A stretch of DNA of 64,000 nucleotides from Actinobaculum suis (GCF_900102025.1 NZ_FNAU01000002.1:124001-188000), one strand, 5' to 3'. Counted from the first letter of the stretch, positions 1 to 7,884 are shown. Notes: generated by a model from the letters alone, not told the origin. Made by a program: numbers and translations.

Positions 1-103
1 TTGCGGGGAGAACAGTTTTTCATCGGCCCGGCACGGGCCTCGTGAGTAGACCGCGTGGAGTAGGCTGGTCATATCCGCAATCCCCACCATGAGGAGAAGT
101 GAT

Positions 104-1234
104 ATGTCGAAGAAGAAGCGCGTCGGTATTCTCACTGCCGGTGGTGATTCTCCCGGGCTGAATGCAGCTATCCGCGGCTTCGGGAAAACGGCAATTGGCC
201 GTTACGGTATGGAACTAATCGGGTTCCGTAACGGCATCACGGGCTTGGTACGCAATAATTTCCAAGGCCTTGGTAGCGAAGACCTCGCCGGAATTTTGAC
301 CATGGGTGGCACCATGCTTGGCACTTCGCGGGATAAAGTGCACAAGTTTCCCGACGGCGAAGGTGGTACCTTCAACGCAATCCCGCAAATCAAAGAGAAC
401 TTTGAAAAAGATGAGCTCGATGCGCTCGTCATGATTGGTGGGGGTGGCACCGCCAAAAACGCGAAGCGTTTAGTTGATGCCGGGCTACCGGTAATTCACC
501 TCCCCAAGACGATCGATAACGACATCATGCATACCGATACCAGCTTCGGGTTTTCCACAGCCCTAGGTATTGCTACGGAAGCGATTGATCGCCTGCATTC
601 CACCGCCCACTCCCACCACCGCATTATCGTGGTGGAAATAATGGGCCACCGCGCCGGCTGGCTAACTCTGGGGGCCGGCATTGCCGGGGGTGCAGATATT
701 ATTCTGATCCCGGAAATCCCGTACACGATCGAAAAGTGCGCGGAGTATATCCAACGCCGGGCCGATCACGGCCGGCCTTTCTCCGTTGTTGCCGTGGCGG
801 AAGGCGCCCACAATGTGGAAGTGGCCCGCCGGCTTGCGGCCGCAAACGAACTGGTTACCCACGCGAAGAATGCGGAAGCAAAGCAAGCGGCGAAGGAACA
901 TCGGCGCACGATCGAGGCCAATGAACGCGATTCGAGCTTCCGGGTAGCCGAACAGTTGGAAGCCGCTACCGGTTTGGAAGCCCGCGTGACGGTGCTCGGC
1001 TACGTGCAGCGCGGCGGTATACCCGATCAGCAAGACCGGCTTTTGGGTACCCTCCTGGGCGGAGCTGGAGCCAATGCAGTGGCGGAAGGTAATTTCGGAG
1101 TAATGATTGCTTCCCGCAATGGAGAGGCCGTGCCGGTACCTCTGGCTGAAGTGGCCGGGAAAGATAAGCTCGTCCCCGTGGATCATCCCTGGGTCGAAGC
1201 TGCCCGCAATGTTGGCACCAGCCTCGGCGATTAG
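104..1234 (+). CDS. pfkA: 6-phosphofructokinase (group III PFK)
   Basis: A 376-residue PFK-A superfamily enzyme that phosphorylates fructose 6-phosphate in glycolysis, in the cytoplasm. The N-terminal GILTAGGDSPGLNA loop, the TIDNDI catalytic segment and the MGHRAGWL loop are all present. The ATG at 104 is preferred over the in-frame ATG at 89, because the GAGGAGAAG at 91-99 is a good Shine-Dalgarno for 104. A TAGGCT hexamer at 61-66 may be the -10 box. The phosphoryl-donor loop reads GGGGT (residues 112-116) and is followed by PKTIDND with Lys135. In E. coli numbering this gives Gly103, Gly104 and Lys124. Lys124 is typical of the actinobacterial/PPi-type clade, whereas Gly104 fits ATP. A Gly at position 103 in place of the usual Asp/Glu is odd. 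The donor (ATP or PPi) cannot be decided from sequence alone. Confidence 0.93.
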   Translation: MSKKKRVGILTAGGDSPGLNAAIRGFGKTAIGRYGMELIGFRNGITGLVRNNFQGLGSEDLAGILTMGGTMLGTSRDKVHKFPDGEGGTFNAIPQIKENFEKDELDALVMIGGGGTAKNAKRLVDAGLPVIHLPKTIDNDIMHTDTSFGFSTALGIATEAIDRLHSTAHSHHRIIVVEIMGHRAGWLTLGAGIAGGADIILIPEIPYTIEKCAEYIQRRADHGRPFSVVAVAEGAHNVEVARRLAAANELVTHAKNAEAKQAAKEHRRTIEANERDSSFRVAEQLEAATGLEARVTVLGYVQRGGIPDQQDRLLGTLLGGAGANAVAEGNFGVMIASRNGEAVPVPLAEVAGKDKLVPVDHPWVEAARNVGTSLGD

Positions 1235-1276
1235 GGCGTAGGCCCGGCAGCGGCGATAATCTCGCCCGGGCATTAT

Positions 1277-1488
1277 TTATCCACAACTACATATTTGGTG
1301 CACTGCTAGTGCGCTACCAAGCCGTCCGGGCAGATCTTGAACGCCCGGGCGGCTTTTTGTGCGTAAACACGCCAAAAAAACGGCTTCGGAAGCACGGCCG
1401 AGGTAGCTGCAACTATCCACCGAATTCGAACCTGTGTGCGAATTACAGCGATGTAGTTATCCCCAGGTGTGAATAAGGCTGTGGATAA
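1277..1488. other. Cluster of DnaA-box-like 9-mers
   Basis: Four matches to the DnaA box lie in the gap after pfkA. TTATCCACA is at 1277-1285 (+, perfect). TTATCCCCA is at 1457-1465 (+, one mismatch). TGTGAATAA is at 1468-1476 (reverse of TTATTCACA), and TGTGGATAA is at 1480-1488 (reverse of TTATCCACA). The last three fall within 32 bp. No gene is seen in 1235-1825. Rhomboid and cyclophilin genes are often found near oriC in actinobacteria, but dnaA and dnaN are not in view, so this is more likely a DnaA-binding cluster than the origin itself. Confidence 0.5.
1319..1357 (+). terminator. Rho-independent terminator after pfkA
   Basis: The inverted repeat GCCGTCCGGGC / GCCCGGGCGGC encloses a loop of about 11 nt and is followed by TTTTT. 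It lies about 90 nt downstream of the pfkA stop. Confidence 0.75.
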
Positions 1489-1503
1489 TTACATGGATGT
1501 AAC

Positions 1504-1519
1504 TCGAACTCGAGTTCGA
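1504..1519. promoter_or_regulatory. 16-bp perfect palindrome
   Basis: TCGAACTCGAGTTCGA is a perfect palindrome just to the right of the DnaA-box-like cluster, in DNA with no gene. It could be an operator. No regulator can be named. Confidence 0.35.
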
Positions 1520-1777
1520 TAACTGTGGAAGGAATTTGCCTATAAAGCCGCCATCTGCGAGAATCCGCCACCTGCGGGAATCAGCTTTCTGCGAGAACCT
1601 GCTATTCGGTGGAAATGAACCAGCTATTCGGTGGAAACGCCGCATGTGGAAACGCCGCGCAAGGAAGATCCCTGCGCGGCGCACGCTTCATATTCTTGTT
1701 TTCCTAGCGGTACTAGTATTTCTAGCGATACTAGGCGGTACTCGTATTTTTTGCATTCCGAGCGGTACTAAATTCAG

Positions 1778-1835
1778 TCAAACTGCCGGCGGTAAAACCA
1801 CCGGCAGTAAAGCTACCGATAGTAACTACCGGTAG
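1778..1835. repeat. 15-bp tandem repeat covering the rhomboid stop codon
   Basis: Four units lie at 1778-1792, 1793-1807, 1808-1822 and 1823-1835 (the last is 13 bp). They share a core like TAAAnCTACCGGTAG. The stop codon of the minus-strand rhomboid gene (1826-1828) lies inside the last unit. More degenerate AGTACCGC-like copies continue left to about 1700, and related TGCGAGAA / GGTGGAAA repeats fill 1540-1660. Confidence 0.7.
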
Positions 1836-2485
1836 CCGTACCAAATTAGAGCTGCGTAGATTCCCAACACGAGCAGATATACGGCAATATCGCGGATGGC
1901 GCTAGCCCTCCGGCCGCGCTTGAGCGGCCGCAAAGTGGCGGCCATAAGCACCGCTCCCGCAATTAGCCCACCCACGTGGGACTGCCACGAGATATTCATG
2001 CCGGGAATGAACCCAACGATCAAATTGATTGCGATCACCACAACCAGCTGGGTGTCCCGCCGGCCGAAACTGCGTTGGGCTACAAAGAGCGCCCCGAAAA
2101 GCCCGAAGACGGCCCCGGAAGCGCCTACCACGCCCGTCCACCAACTCATCTCTCCCGGGGTGGCTACGAGCAGCACGAAGATATTGCCAGCAATTGCCGA
2201 GAGCAAATATATGCAGGCGAACCGCCAGCGGCCGATCATGCGTTCTAGCCACATGCCCACTAGCCATAGGGCATACATATTGAGCACGAGGTGCCAGAAC
2301 CCCGAATGGGTGAAGGCCGATGAGAGGAACCGGTAAGGCTCAATTTGTGCAATGCCCGGCGCAAAAAGCAAGGCCTGGCTCGCATTGGACCACACCATTT
2401 CCATCACGTATACGAGCACATTCGCGGCTATTAACGTAATGGTCAGCCAAGGCCGCCACGTTTTCCGGCGCACGGTTTCTTGCAT
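1826..2485 (-). CDS. Rhomboid-family intramembrane serine protease
   Basis: A 219-residue polytopic membrane protein. After a short basic N-terminus there are about six hydrophobic segments. The catalytic serine sits in GASG (Ser123) and the catalytic histidine in SHVGG (His170). The HLVLN motif with Asn69 in the second helix completes the rhomboid signature. Rhomboids cleave transmembrane substrates inside the bilayer; the substrate here is unknown. The ATG at 2485 is chosen because GAGAGGAAA lies just upstream on the minus strand. An in-frame ATG at 2503 overlaps that Shine-Dalgarno sequence and has none of its own. It lies downstream of the cyclophilin gene on the same strand, a neighbour pairing known from other actinobacteria. 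Confidence 0.9.
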   Translation of the reverse strand: MQETVRRKTWRPWLTITLIAANVLVYVMEMVWSNASQALLFAPGIAQIEPYRFLSSAFTHSGFWHLVLNMYALWLVGMWLERMIGRWRFACIYLLSAIAGNIFVLLVATPGEMSWWTGVVGASGAVFGLFGALFVAQRSFGRRDTQLVVVIAINLIVGFIPGMNISWQSHVGGLIAGAVLMAATLRPLKRGRRASAIRDIAVYLLVLGIYAALIWYGYR

Positions 2486-2568
2486 GCCGAGATTTCCTCT
2501 CATCTGTTTTCTGTAGTTGCCCTCAGATTTTGTGGTCTCGGATTATTAACCCGGCGGACCGGTAGTTT

Positions 2569-2600
2569 GGCTTACCGGCCGGCTCCCAAAATGGTAAGCC
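2569..2600. terminator. Inverted repeat between cyclophilin and rhomboid genes
   Basis: GGCTTACC (2569-2576) pairs with GGTAAGCC (2593-2600) across a 16-nt loop. It is flanked by several CCGGTAG copies. It sits about 60 nt past the cyclophilin stop on the minus strand and lacks a U-run, so termination is only a possibility. Confidence 0.35.
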
Positions 2601-2662
2601 GGTAGACCGGTAGGCAGGTGGAATAGTGGGCTGCGCCTTTTCCGAGGCGGATCCTACGCGCG

Positions 2663-3187
2663 TTACTCGTTTACGATTTCGACGGATTCGATAACTACGT
2701 CTTGGAGCGGACGGTCATTGTTACCGGTTGCCACTTCAGCAATCTGGTCTACTACCGCCTGCGAAGCCGCGTCGGTTACCTGGCCGAAAATAGTGTGCTT
2801 GCCCTGCAACCACGGGGTCGGAGCCACGGTAATGAAGAACTGGGAGCCATTGGTGCCCCGGCCCATCCGCGTGCCCGCATTTGCCATGGCCAAAACATAC
2901 GGCTGTTCGAAGGTACGGTTCGGAGAGATTTCGTCGTCGAACGTATAACCGGGCCCACCGGTACCGTTACCGAGGGGGTCCCCACCTTGAATCATGAAAC
3001 CGGAGATCACGCGATGGAAAATCGTGCCATTGTAGAGCGGATCGGTAGATTCTTCTCCGGTGCGCGGGTTCGTCCACGTCCGGGTTCCTTGCGCGAGTTC
3101 CGTAAAGTTCGCGACGGTTTCCGGAGCATCTTCCGGGAATAGTTCAACGGCAATATCGCCGGCACTCGTATGAAAAACTGCGTTCAT
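2663..3187 (-). CDS. ppiA: Cyclophilin-type peptidyl-prolyl cis-trans isomerase
   Basis: A 174-residue cytoplasmic cyclophilin that speeds proline isomerisation during folding. Family landmarks are visible in order: the N-terminal TSAGDIAVELF strand, the IFHRVISGFMIQGGD active-site segment containing the catalytic Arg, NGSQFFIT, and the WLQGKHTIFGQV loop. The start at 3187 (MNAVFHTSAG) gives the family length. In-frame starts at 3199 and 3229 would add residues with no family similarity. No Shine-Dalgarno is seen before 3187. A GATGAT hexamer 7 nt upstream suggests a leaderless transcript. The gene is divergent from the DUF5324-like gene at 3358. Confidence 0.93.
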   Translation of the reverse strand: MNAVFHTSAGDIAVELFPEDAPETVANFTELAQGTRTWTNPRTGEESTDPLYNGTIFHRVISGFMIQGGDPLGNGTGGPGYTFDDEISPNRTFEQPYVLAMANAGTRMGRGTNGSQFFITVAPTPWLQGKHTIFGQVTDAASQAVVDQIAEVATGNNDRPLQDVVIESVEIVNE

Positions 3188-3357
3188 GGCGTATATCATC
3201 GCATACCGACCCCATTCGGTGTGCATCATGTGAATTGGCCGATTGTGAAAGTTGCTCTTGAACGTGAGGTCGAGGACACTAGAACAAAGATTGGTGAAAG
3301 AATAGGGAGCGATAGTCCTGCGGGCAATCCGCCGGGCAGAGAAGAGGGGGTCTCACC

Positions 3358-4314
3358 ATGGGGTGTGGTAAATCTCGGGCCGGCAAGAAGGCGGCAAAGG
3401 CGCAACAGAAAGCGCAACAGGAAGTGGATCAGATTTTGGATCGGATTGAGGCGCTGGGGCGCGAGGCGGAGCGCGTAGCGGAAAAGGCGCAAGTGAAAGG
3501 CCACTTGCATGCCAAGCGGCTCGACCGGCACGCACAAAAAGCGGCGGCCGATATTCAAGAATATGCACATGCGGCCAGCACGATCTTGCAAGATTATGCG
3601 AAGCAGGGCTATGAGTGGGCGGCTCCGCGCGCCCAAGAATTGGCAGAAAAGGTACGGCCCTACGTGGATACGACGGCGCAGCGCTTGCGTCCCTACGCTA
3701 CGGCGGCGGCCGCGAAGGCGCGTCCGTATGTGGAGTCGGCGCGAGATGCCAGTACCGATCTGGCGGATAGAGTTAAGACAGATTACATTCCGCGTGCACA
3801 ACGCGCGTGGCAGGCAGCGGCAGACGCCGCCCGTGAATCGGAGGGTACATTGAGCGAAACGGCAAAATCGGTAGGACGTTCGGCGTCGAAAGAATTGCAG
3901 ACTCCGGAAAAGGCAGCGAAGAAACGCGGTCGGGGGCGCAAGCTATTCGGTACCGTAGCGCTGGTAGGCGGGCTGGGTGTGGCCGTCTACTACCTGTGGA
4001 AGCGTAGCCAGCCGGTAGAAGATCCGTGGGCGGAATCCTACTGGGCCGACGTCGATAACCCGGTTCCTGCCAGCTCCCCCAGCGCGCCGGAAGCGGCTGC
4101 GGCAACGCCGGCCACCGCGCCTTCCGCCGCGGAAGCTACGGAAGCTACAGAAGCTACAGAAGCTACGGAAGCTACGGAGGCCGCGCACGGCGAACATGCG
4201 GAAGCGGGCGCACCGGCCGCCGAAACCGCAGCAGAAGAAACGCCGGCTGTGGTTACTCCCGAAGCTTCGGAAGGCAACGCGACGGGTGGCAAGCGGGCCG
4301 CCGATCGGAAGTAG
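3358..4314 (+). CDS. DUF5324-like membrane-anchored protein with helical repeats
   Basis: 318 residues with no catalytic motif. The N-terminal ~180 residues are Ala/Lys/Glu-rich helical heptads with recurring RPYV/APRAQ/YA segments, resembling actinobacterial DUF5324 proteins and likely to form long amphipathic helices. One transmembrane segment follows (LFGTVALVGGLGVAVYYLW, about 198-216), then a conserved-looking DPWAESYWADV motif and a low-complexity acidic/Ala/Thr tail. The tail contains EAT repeated five times, encoded by five 9-bp units at 4132-4176. AGAGGGGG precedes the ATG as Shine-Dalgarno. The family assignment is by resemblance only, and the function is unknown. Confidence 0.7.
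   Translation: MGCGKSRAGKKAAKAQQKAQQEVDQILDRIEALGREAERVAEKAQVKGHLHAKRLDRHAQKAAADIQEYAHAASTILQDYAKQGYEWAAPRAQELAEKVRPYVDTTAQRLRPYATAAAAKARPYVESARDASTDLADRVKTDYIPRAQRAWQAAADAARESEGTLSETAKSVGRSASKELQTPEKAAKKRGRGRKLFGTVALVGGLGVAVYYLWKRSQPVEDPWAESYWADVDNPVPASSPSAPEAAAATPATAPSAAEATEATEATEATEATEAAHGEHAEAGAPAAETAAEETPAVVTPEASEGNATGGKRAADRK
4132..4176 (+). repeat. 9-bp coding tandem repeat (EAT x5)
   Basis: Five near-identical GAAGCTAC(G/A) units lie inside the DUF5324-like gene. The unit length keeps the reading frame. Confidence 0.9.
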
Positions 4315-4332
4315 TTCGGGCGTAGTTCGGGC
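4311..4332 (+). repeat. 11-bp perfect duplication spanning a stop codon
   Basis: GTAGTTCGGGC is repeated exactly at 4311-4321 and 4322-4332. The first copy contains the TAG stop (4312-4314) of the upstream gene. Confidence 0.9.
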
Positions 4333-4369
4333 ACTTCCGGGTAGATGCGGGCAATAGATACATAAACTG

Positions 4370-4421
4370 CGGGGACGGTATTCGTAGCGCGTGAGATTTG
4401 CGTTTACGAGTACCGCCCCGG
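4370..4421. terminator. Imperfect inverted repeat between convergent genes
   Basis: CGGGGACGGTATTCGTA (4370-4386) pairs imperfectly with TACGAGTACCGCCCCG (4405-4420). It lies between the 3' ends of the DUF5324-like and VIT genes. There is no clear U-run. The rest of 4315-4715 holds no gene. An 18-bp GGTGCCAGC-type repeat at about 4662-4697 follows the VIT stop. Confidence 0.4.
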
Positions 4422-4715
4422 CTGTTTAAAGCTTGCGGCAAGGTGTGGATGGGCCAGGGGCGCTAACGGGCCGTTCGGTAACCTGTCCATCTCACAACTG
4501 GGCTGATCCGTAACTGGTCCGATGAACCAGGCGCTAAGCTACTCGCTTCTCGGCGTGAGCTAAAACTGAGCGTGCATATGCAAGTGTAGAAGCTGGTAGC
4601 AGGTTGGTTTCTCCGGTTTCTGTTGGAGTGCCGGTGCCAGCGGCTACGTGGCCGATAACGGCGTGGGTGCTGGAGCCAGCGTGGGTGCCGGTGCCAGCAA
4701 GCTTATGGGGCCCAG

Positions 4716-5573
4716 TTAGCTCACGATCATGCCGAACAAATGCCCAATGAGGAAGGTGGCACCCAGCCCCAGGAAGCCGCCAATTACCACGCGCAAGGTG
4801 GCGCGCTTCGGATCGGCGTCGCCAATGCGCGCGGAAACGTAACCGGTAATTGCCAACGCAATCAGAGTGGCAATAAAAGCGGCCGGTACCCGCCACGCCA
4901 CCGGCGGCAAAGCCACCGCGAGCAGAGGAATCAACGCCCCCACCACGAAGGAAAGGAAAGAGGCAATGGCCGCACCCATTGGCGAAACTAGTTCGCCGGG
5001 ATGAGGTTCGCGGCCGAGCCGGCGCAGGGCCGCTTTCTCCGAATCAAGCTGGGCCGCCACCGAAACGTATTCTCCCAGCGCCATCGAAATCGCGCCGCCC
5101 ACCAGGCTTGCCATGCCCGCAATAATGATCGCCTGCGGGGAAGAAGAAGCACCGGCTACGCCAAGCACTACCGCCGCGGTCGAAACGATACCGTCATTGG
5201 CACCAAGTACGCCCGCGCGCAAACGATTCATTTTTTCGTGCGCGCCGTCCAAGGTTTCCGGTGCGCTAGCCGCCGCTTGCGAAGCTACATCCGCCGCTTG
5301 CGAAGCCGCATCCGTTACTTGCGGTGCAGCGGTTTCTGGTGCGCTAGCCGGCGCGCTTTCCGGTGCCAGTGCGGATTGCGGTGCCAGTGCGGATTGCGGT
5401 GCCAGTGCGGATTGCGGTGCCAGTGCGGTTACATTTTCCGCCGGCAAAGTTCCCGCCACGGTTTGTGGGGCTCCTGCCGTAGCTACCGCTTGCACCGGTA
5501 TTTCCACCTTGGTGCGTTGCGGGCCCGGCAGCTCACTACAAGTTGTACATTTCCACGCCAGTTGTTCGCTCAT
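4716..5573 (-). CDS. VIT1/CCC1-family metal transporter with a CxxC-containing N-terminal extension
   Basis: 285 residues. Residues ~113-285 are a VIT1/CCC1 domain (RAGVLGANDGIVSTAAVVLGV, GAISMALGEYVSVAAQ, and C-terminal helices), a family that moves Fe2+/Mn2+ across membranes; about five transmembrane helices are seen. The first ~110 residues are unusual. They contain a single CTTC pair near residue 9, then a Pro/Ala linker with ALAPQS repeated, then more Ala-rich repeats. The CxxC could bind metal, but one pair alone is weak evidence. No Shine-Dalgarno is seen; CACACT lies 6 nt before the start. It is convergent with the DUF5324-like gene. Confidence 0.87.
   Translation of the reverse strand: MSEQLAWKCTTCSELPGPQRTKVEIPVQAVATAGAPQTVAGTLPAENVTALAPQSALAPQSALAPQSALAPESAPASAPETAAPQVTDAASQAADVASQAAASAPETLDGAHEKMNRLRAGVLGANDGIVSTAAVVLGVAGASSSPQAIIIAGMASLVGGAISMALGEYVSVAAQLDSEKAALRRLGREPHPGELVSPMGAAIASFLSFVVGALIPLLAVALPPVAWRVPAAFIATLIALAITGYVSARIGDADPKRATLRVVIGGFLGLGATFLIGHLFGMIVS
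5362..5433 (-). repeat. 18-bp coding tandem repeat (ALAPQS)
   Basis: Units GGTGCCAGTGCGGATTGC lie at 5362-5379, 5380-5397 and 5398-5415, with a fourth, diverged copy after them. They encode the ALAPQS linker of the VIT-family protein and keep the frame. Confidence 0.92.
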
Positions 5574-5665
5574 ACGCCCAGTGTGGCCGCTTTTCTGGAA
5601 AGATTCCAGGTAGGAAAGGCTCCACTAACCCGCGGTATGACGCGGAAAGGTCAGGCTCACCGAAC

Positions 5666-6388
5666 TTATTTGTGCTTCTTGTGGCCCAGCTTTTTCTTCT
5701 CCGCTTTCCGGATGTGTTCATAGGGTAGAGCGCTACCCACCTGCATGGCAAGTTGCGCGAAAAAGTGTTCCTGCCGTTCCAAAGATTCAATCCACAGCCG
5801 CTGCGCCGAACGCGTGGCGCACTGATAATTCCGTTCCCGCGCGATCCGCCGGCGGTAACGTTCCACAAAGTCGAGTTGCGCGGGCAGTCTCAACTGCGCG
5901 AAATTGTGGTAATTGAGGGTGTCGTAAATCCGGTACACGGAGTAGCGGTCAATATTATCGCAATCCCCTACGGAACGTGCCAGCACGCTGGGTTCTTGGG
6001 GATAATCGACGACGCCGTTCTCATAATCGGGTGAATCAGCCGGGTAATTCCACCTGCCATCCGTGTGCATCGCAATCCCCTGGCAGATTTCTTCCACATC
6101 CGCGGCGGCCATTCCCAAGCTTTGCAGGAAGGGCCGCACAATTTTCGCCCCTTCCCGCCCGTGATCTACCGGCCGGGTGGAATCAAACTTGCCAATATCG
6201 TGGAGCAGGCACGCAATTTCCAACTTATCGGGATCTAGCCCCTCATTTTCGGCCACGGCCCGCCCAATGGCGGCCACGCGTAAACAATGGAAATACCGGT
6301 AGCGCTGTGCCGGCTTAGAAACATCCGCATTTTTCAGATGGGAACGCAAAAAGACCAAAGACGGCGCAAGGTAAGGATTGGTACTCAC
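5666..6388 (-). CDS. HD-domain phosphohydrolase-like protein
   Basis: 240 residues of the HD superfamily (metal-dependent phosphohydrolases). The first histidine is in YFHCLR (His34) and the HD pair is in LLHDIGKFD (His63-Asp64). A later His (GIAMHTD) and Asp (GDCDNIDRYS) fit the remaining metal ligands. The C-terminus is Lys/His-rich. The substrate cannot be inferred. The start is a GTG at 6388 with no Shine-Dalgarno; an AAAGAT hexamer 6 nt upstream may be a -10 box. A long structured sequence at 6479-6549 lies upstream on the same strand. Confidence 0.8.
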   Translation of the reverse strand: MSTNPYLAPSLVFLRSHLKNADVSKPAQRYRYFHCLRVAAIGRAVAENEGLDPDKLEIACLLHDIGKFDSTRPVDHGREGAKIVRPFLQSLGMAAADVEEICQGIAMHTDGRWNYPADSPDYENGVVDYPQEPSVLARSVGDCDNIDRYSVYRIYDTLNYHNFAQLRLPAQLDFVERYRRRIARERNYQCATRSAQRLWIESLERQEHFFAQLAMQVGSALPYEHIRKAEKKKLGHKKHK

Positions 6389-6478
6389 GGTTTTATCTTT
6401 GCACGCCGCGGCTCGAAGTGAAAATAGCGACGCTGTGCAAAGCCCCGCCGCTAGCGGAAGGCGGCGTGAAAAACAGGG

Positions 6479-6549
6479 GGAGCACGCGAGTACGGGATCT
6501 CAATTGAGGGCCCGTATGCTTTGCGGTAATGGTTTGACCCGCGTGCTCC
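6479..6549 (-). ncRNA. Candidate structured RNA or attenuator between pdxK-like and HD genes
   Basis: A perfect 10-bp outer stem GGAGCACGCG (6479-6488) / CGCGTGCTCC (6540-6549) encloses an inner hairpin, TACGGG (6491-6496) / CCCGTA (6511-6516), centred on palindromic TCAATTGA. A possible third helix GCGGT/ACCCGC lies to its right. Read on the minus strand it follows the kinase gene and precedes the HD gene, and it is followed by CCCCTGTTTTT. It could be a terminator, a 5' UTR element or a small RNA. It does not fold as a tRNA. Confidence 0.4.
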
Positions 6550-6605
6550 TTAATCCGTCATCTTACTGTAGTGCCAGTTAAAATAGCCGGATTTTTCTCC
6601 CCAGT

Positions 6606-6629
6606 TTTTGCGGCCGCTTTTGCGGCCGC
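6606..6629 (-). repeat. 12-bp perfect duplication just past the kinase stop
   Basis: TTTTGCGGCCGC occurs twice in tandem (6606-6617 and 6618-6629), ending 6 bp from the stop codon of the minus-strand kinase gene at 6636. Confidence 0.9.
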
Positions 6630-6635
6630 GGTGCT

Positions 6636-7439
6636 TTACAGTTGCTGGGAGTAAGCGCCCTGCCAAACAGTCGTAAACGGAGTGTTGGCTTCAACCCGGG
6701 AACGGATCCCGGCCGTCACCATATCTTTCGCTACCTGCACGGCATTGCGAATCTCGGACCCCTTGGCCAGTTCCGCGGTAATAGCCGCGGCCAGCGTGCA
6801 ACCAGCTCCGGAAACGCGCTCTTCCCCAATCTTGGGAACCGAGTAGATTTCCGCATTGGAACCATCCCAGAGCACATCTACGGCGTCTTCGCCCGGAAAA
6901 TCGATACCGCCCTTGACTACCACATACTTGGGGCCCAAATCGGAAATCCGCTTCGCCGCTTCTACGAGGTCATCCACGGTCTCGAGAGAATCGAGGCCGG
7001 AAAGGGTGCGGGCCTCGAAGTTGTTCGGCGTCGTAACTGTAGCGAGCGGCAAAATCTTTTCCCGCAAGGCATTATCGGTATCGAGCGCTTGGCCGGGTTC
7101 TTGCCCCTTGCAAATTAGTACCGGATCAACCACGATGTTGTCCCACTCTTGGCTGCGCAGACCTTCTTCTACCGCGTCTATGGTGGCGGGATGGCCGAGC
7201 ATAGCCACTTTCGTGGTGCGAATATCGTGCGTGGCAAGCGCCGCCCGCATTTGATCGCGAATAATATCTGCCGGGATTGGTACGAACTTGTGGTTCCAGT
7301 CGTTATCGGGATCGAAGGAGACAATACAGGTTAAAGCCCCAGCCCCGTACACGCCGAGCTGTTGGAAAGTTTTCAAATCAACCTGAAAACCGGCTCCCCC
7401 AGTCGCTTCCGACCCCGCGATCGTGTATGCGAAATTCAT
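6636..7439 (-). CDS. Pyridoxal kinase / hydroxymethylpyrimidine kinase-like (ThiD family)
   Basis: A 267-residue PfkB-superfamily kinase of the ThiD/PdxK type. It has the N-terminal IAGSEATGGAGFQVDLKTF substrate loop, VDPVLICKG, TPNNFEA and the KGG segment. The anion-hole/base motif is SGAGCTLAAAI, where Cys is characteristic of the ThiD-like fold family. It phosphorylates either pyridoxal-type B6 vitamers or HMP; these cannot be separated by sequence alone. The ATG at 7439 follows TGGAGGATC and matches the family N-terminus. The upstream in-frame start at 7514 would add an unrelated 25 residues. Confidence 0.85.
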   Translation of the reverse strand: MNFAYTIAGSEATGGAGFQVDLKTFQQLGVYGAGALTCIVSFDPDNDWNHKFVPIPADIIRDQMRAALATHDIRTTKVAMLGHPATIDAVEEGLRSQEWDNIVVDPVLICKGQEPGQALDTDNALREKILPLATVTTPNNFEARTLSGLDSLETVDDLVEAAKRISDLGPKYVVVKGGIDFPGEDAVDVLWDGSNAEIYSVPKIGEERVSGAGCTLAAAITAELAKGSEIRNAVQVAKDMVTAGIRSRVEANTPFTTVWQGAYSQQL

Positions 7440-7623
7440 GATCCTCCAAATAACGTATCGCGATTTTTCGGGCATCGCGCACCCACTCGCACAGATGGTG
7501 CGAGTTGGAGTCAATCGTAACGCGAAGGTGCGGGTAATAGCGCGGCTGTCTTAGGAGAGGTGTACTGCTCCGGCCGGTGAGGCGGCAAAAATCTGGCGGG
7601 GGTAGGCAGGATAGGCGGATTGC

Positions 7624-7704
7624 GCCCCGGTGGTGGCCCTGGTAGCGCCCCGGGTGGCGGCCCTGGTAGCAACCTGGGTAGCAGCTCGGTAGCAACTGGG
7701 TAGC
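7624..7704. repeat. GGTAGC-ending repeats in the gap before formate dehydrogenase
   Basis: Two 23-24 bp units (7624-7646, 7647-7670) are followed by three shorter 11-12 bp units, each ending in GGTAGC. No gene is seen in 7440-7884. Confidence 0.65.
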
Positions 7705-7819
7705 GGCCAAGTATAAGCAGGTAGCGCCGCAGATAGTGGCAGAATGGCTGCGCAGCCGCAGTAAGGTAATAGTCTTCGGTAGAACCGGACGAACATGAGG
7801 CAACTCCTTATTTACCTCC

Positions 7820-7851
7820 TATAAAACCCCAGGTACCTTAGGACTTAAGTC
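7820..7851 (+). promoter_or_regulatory. Candidate promoter/operator region of formate dehydrogenase
   Basis: TATAAA at 7820-7825 resembles a -10 box. It is followed by two perfect palindromes, AGGTACCT (7831-7838) and GACTTAAGTC (7842-7851), which lie just before the Shine-Dalgarno. They are plausible operator half-sites. The regulator is unknown; the neighbouring LysR is one candidate. Confidence 0.35.
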
Positions 7852-7884
7852 ACTGTTGAACGTTTGAGCAAAGGAGCGACAAAC

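Noticed and set aside
1277-1488. oriC
   Set aside because: dnaA and dnaN are not adjacent and no clear AT-rich unwinding region is seen, so only a DnaA-box-like cluster is claimed.
6479-6549. A tRNA gene
   Set aside because: The outer stem and the length look tRNA-like, but there is no anticodon arm or T-arm on either strand.
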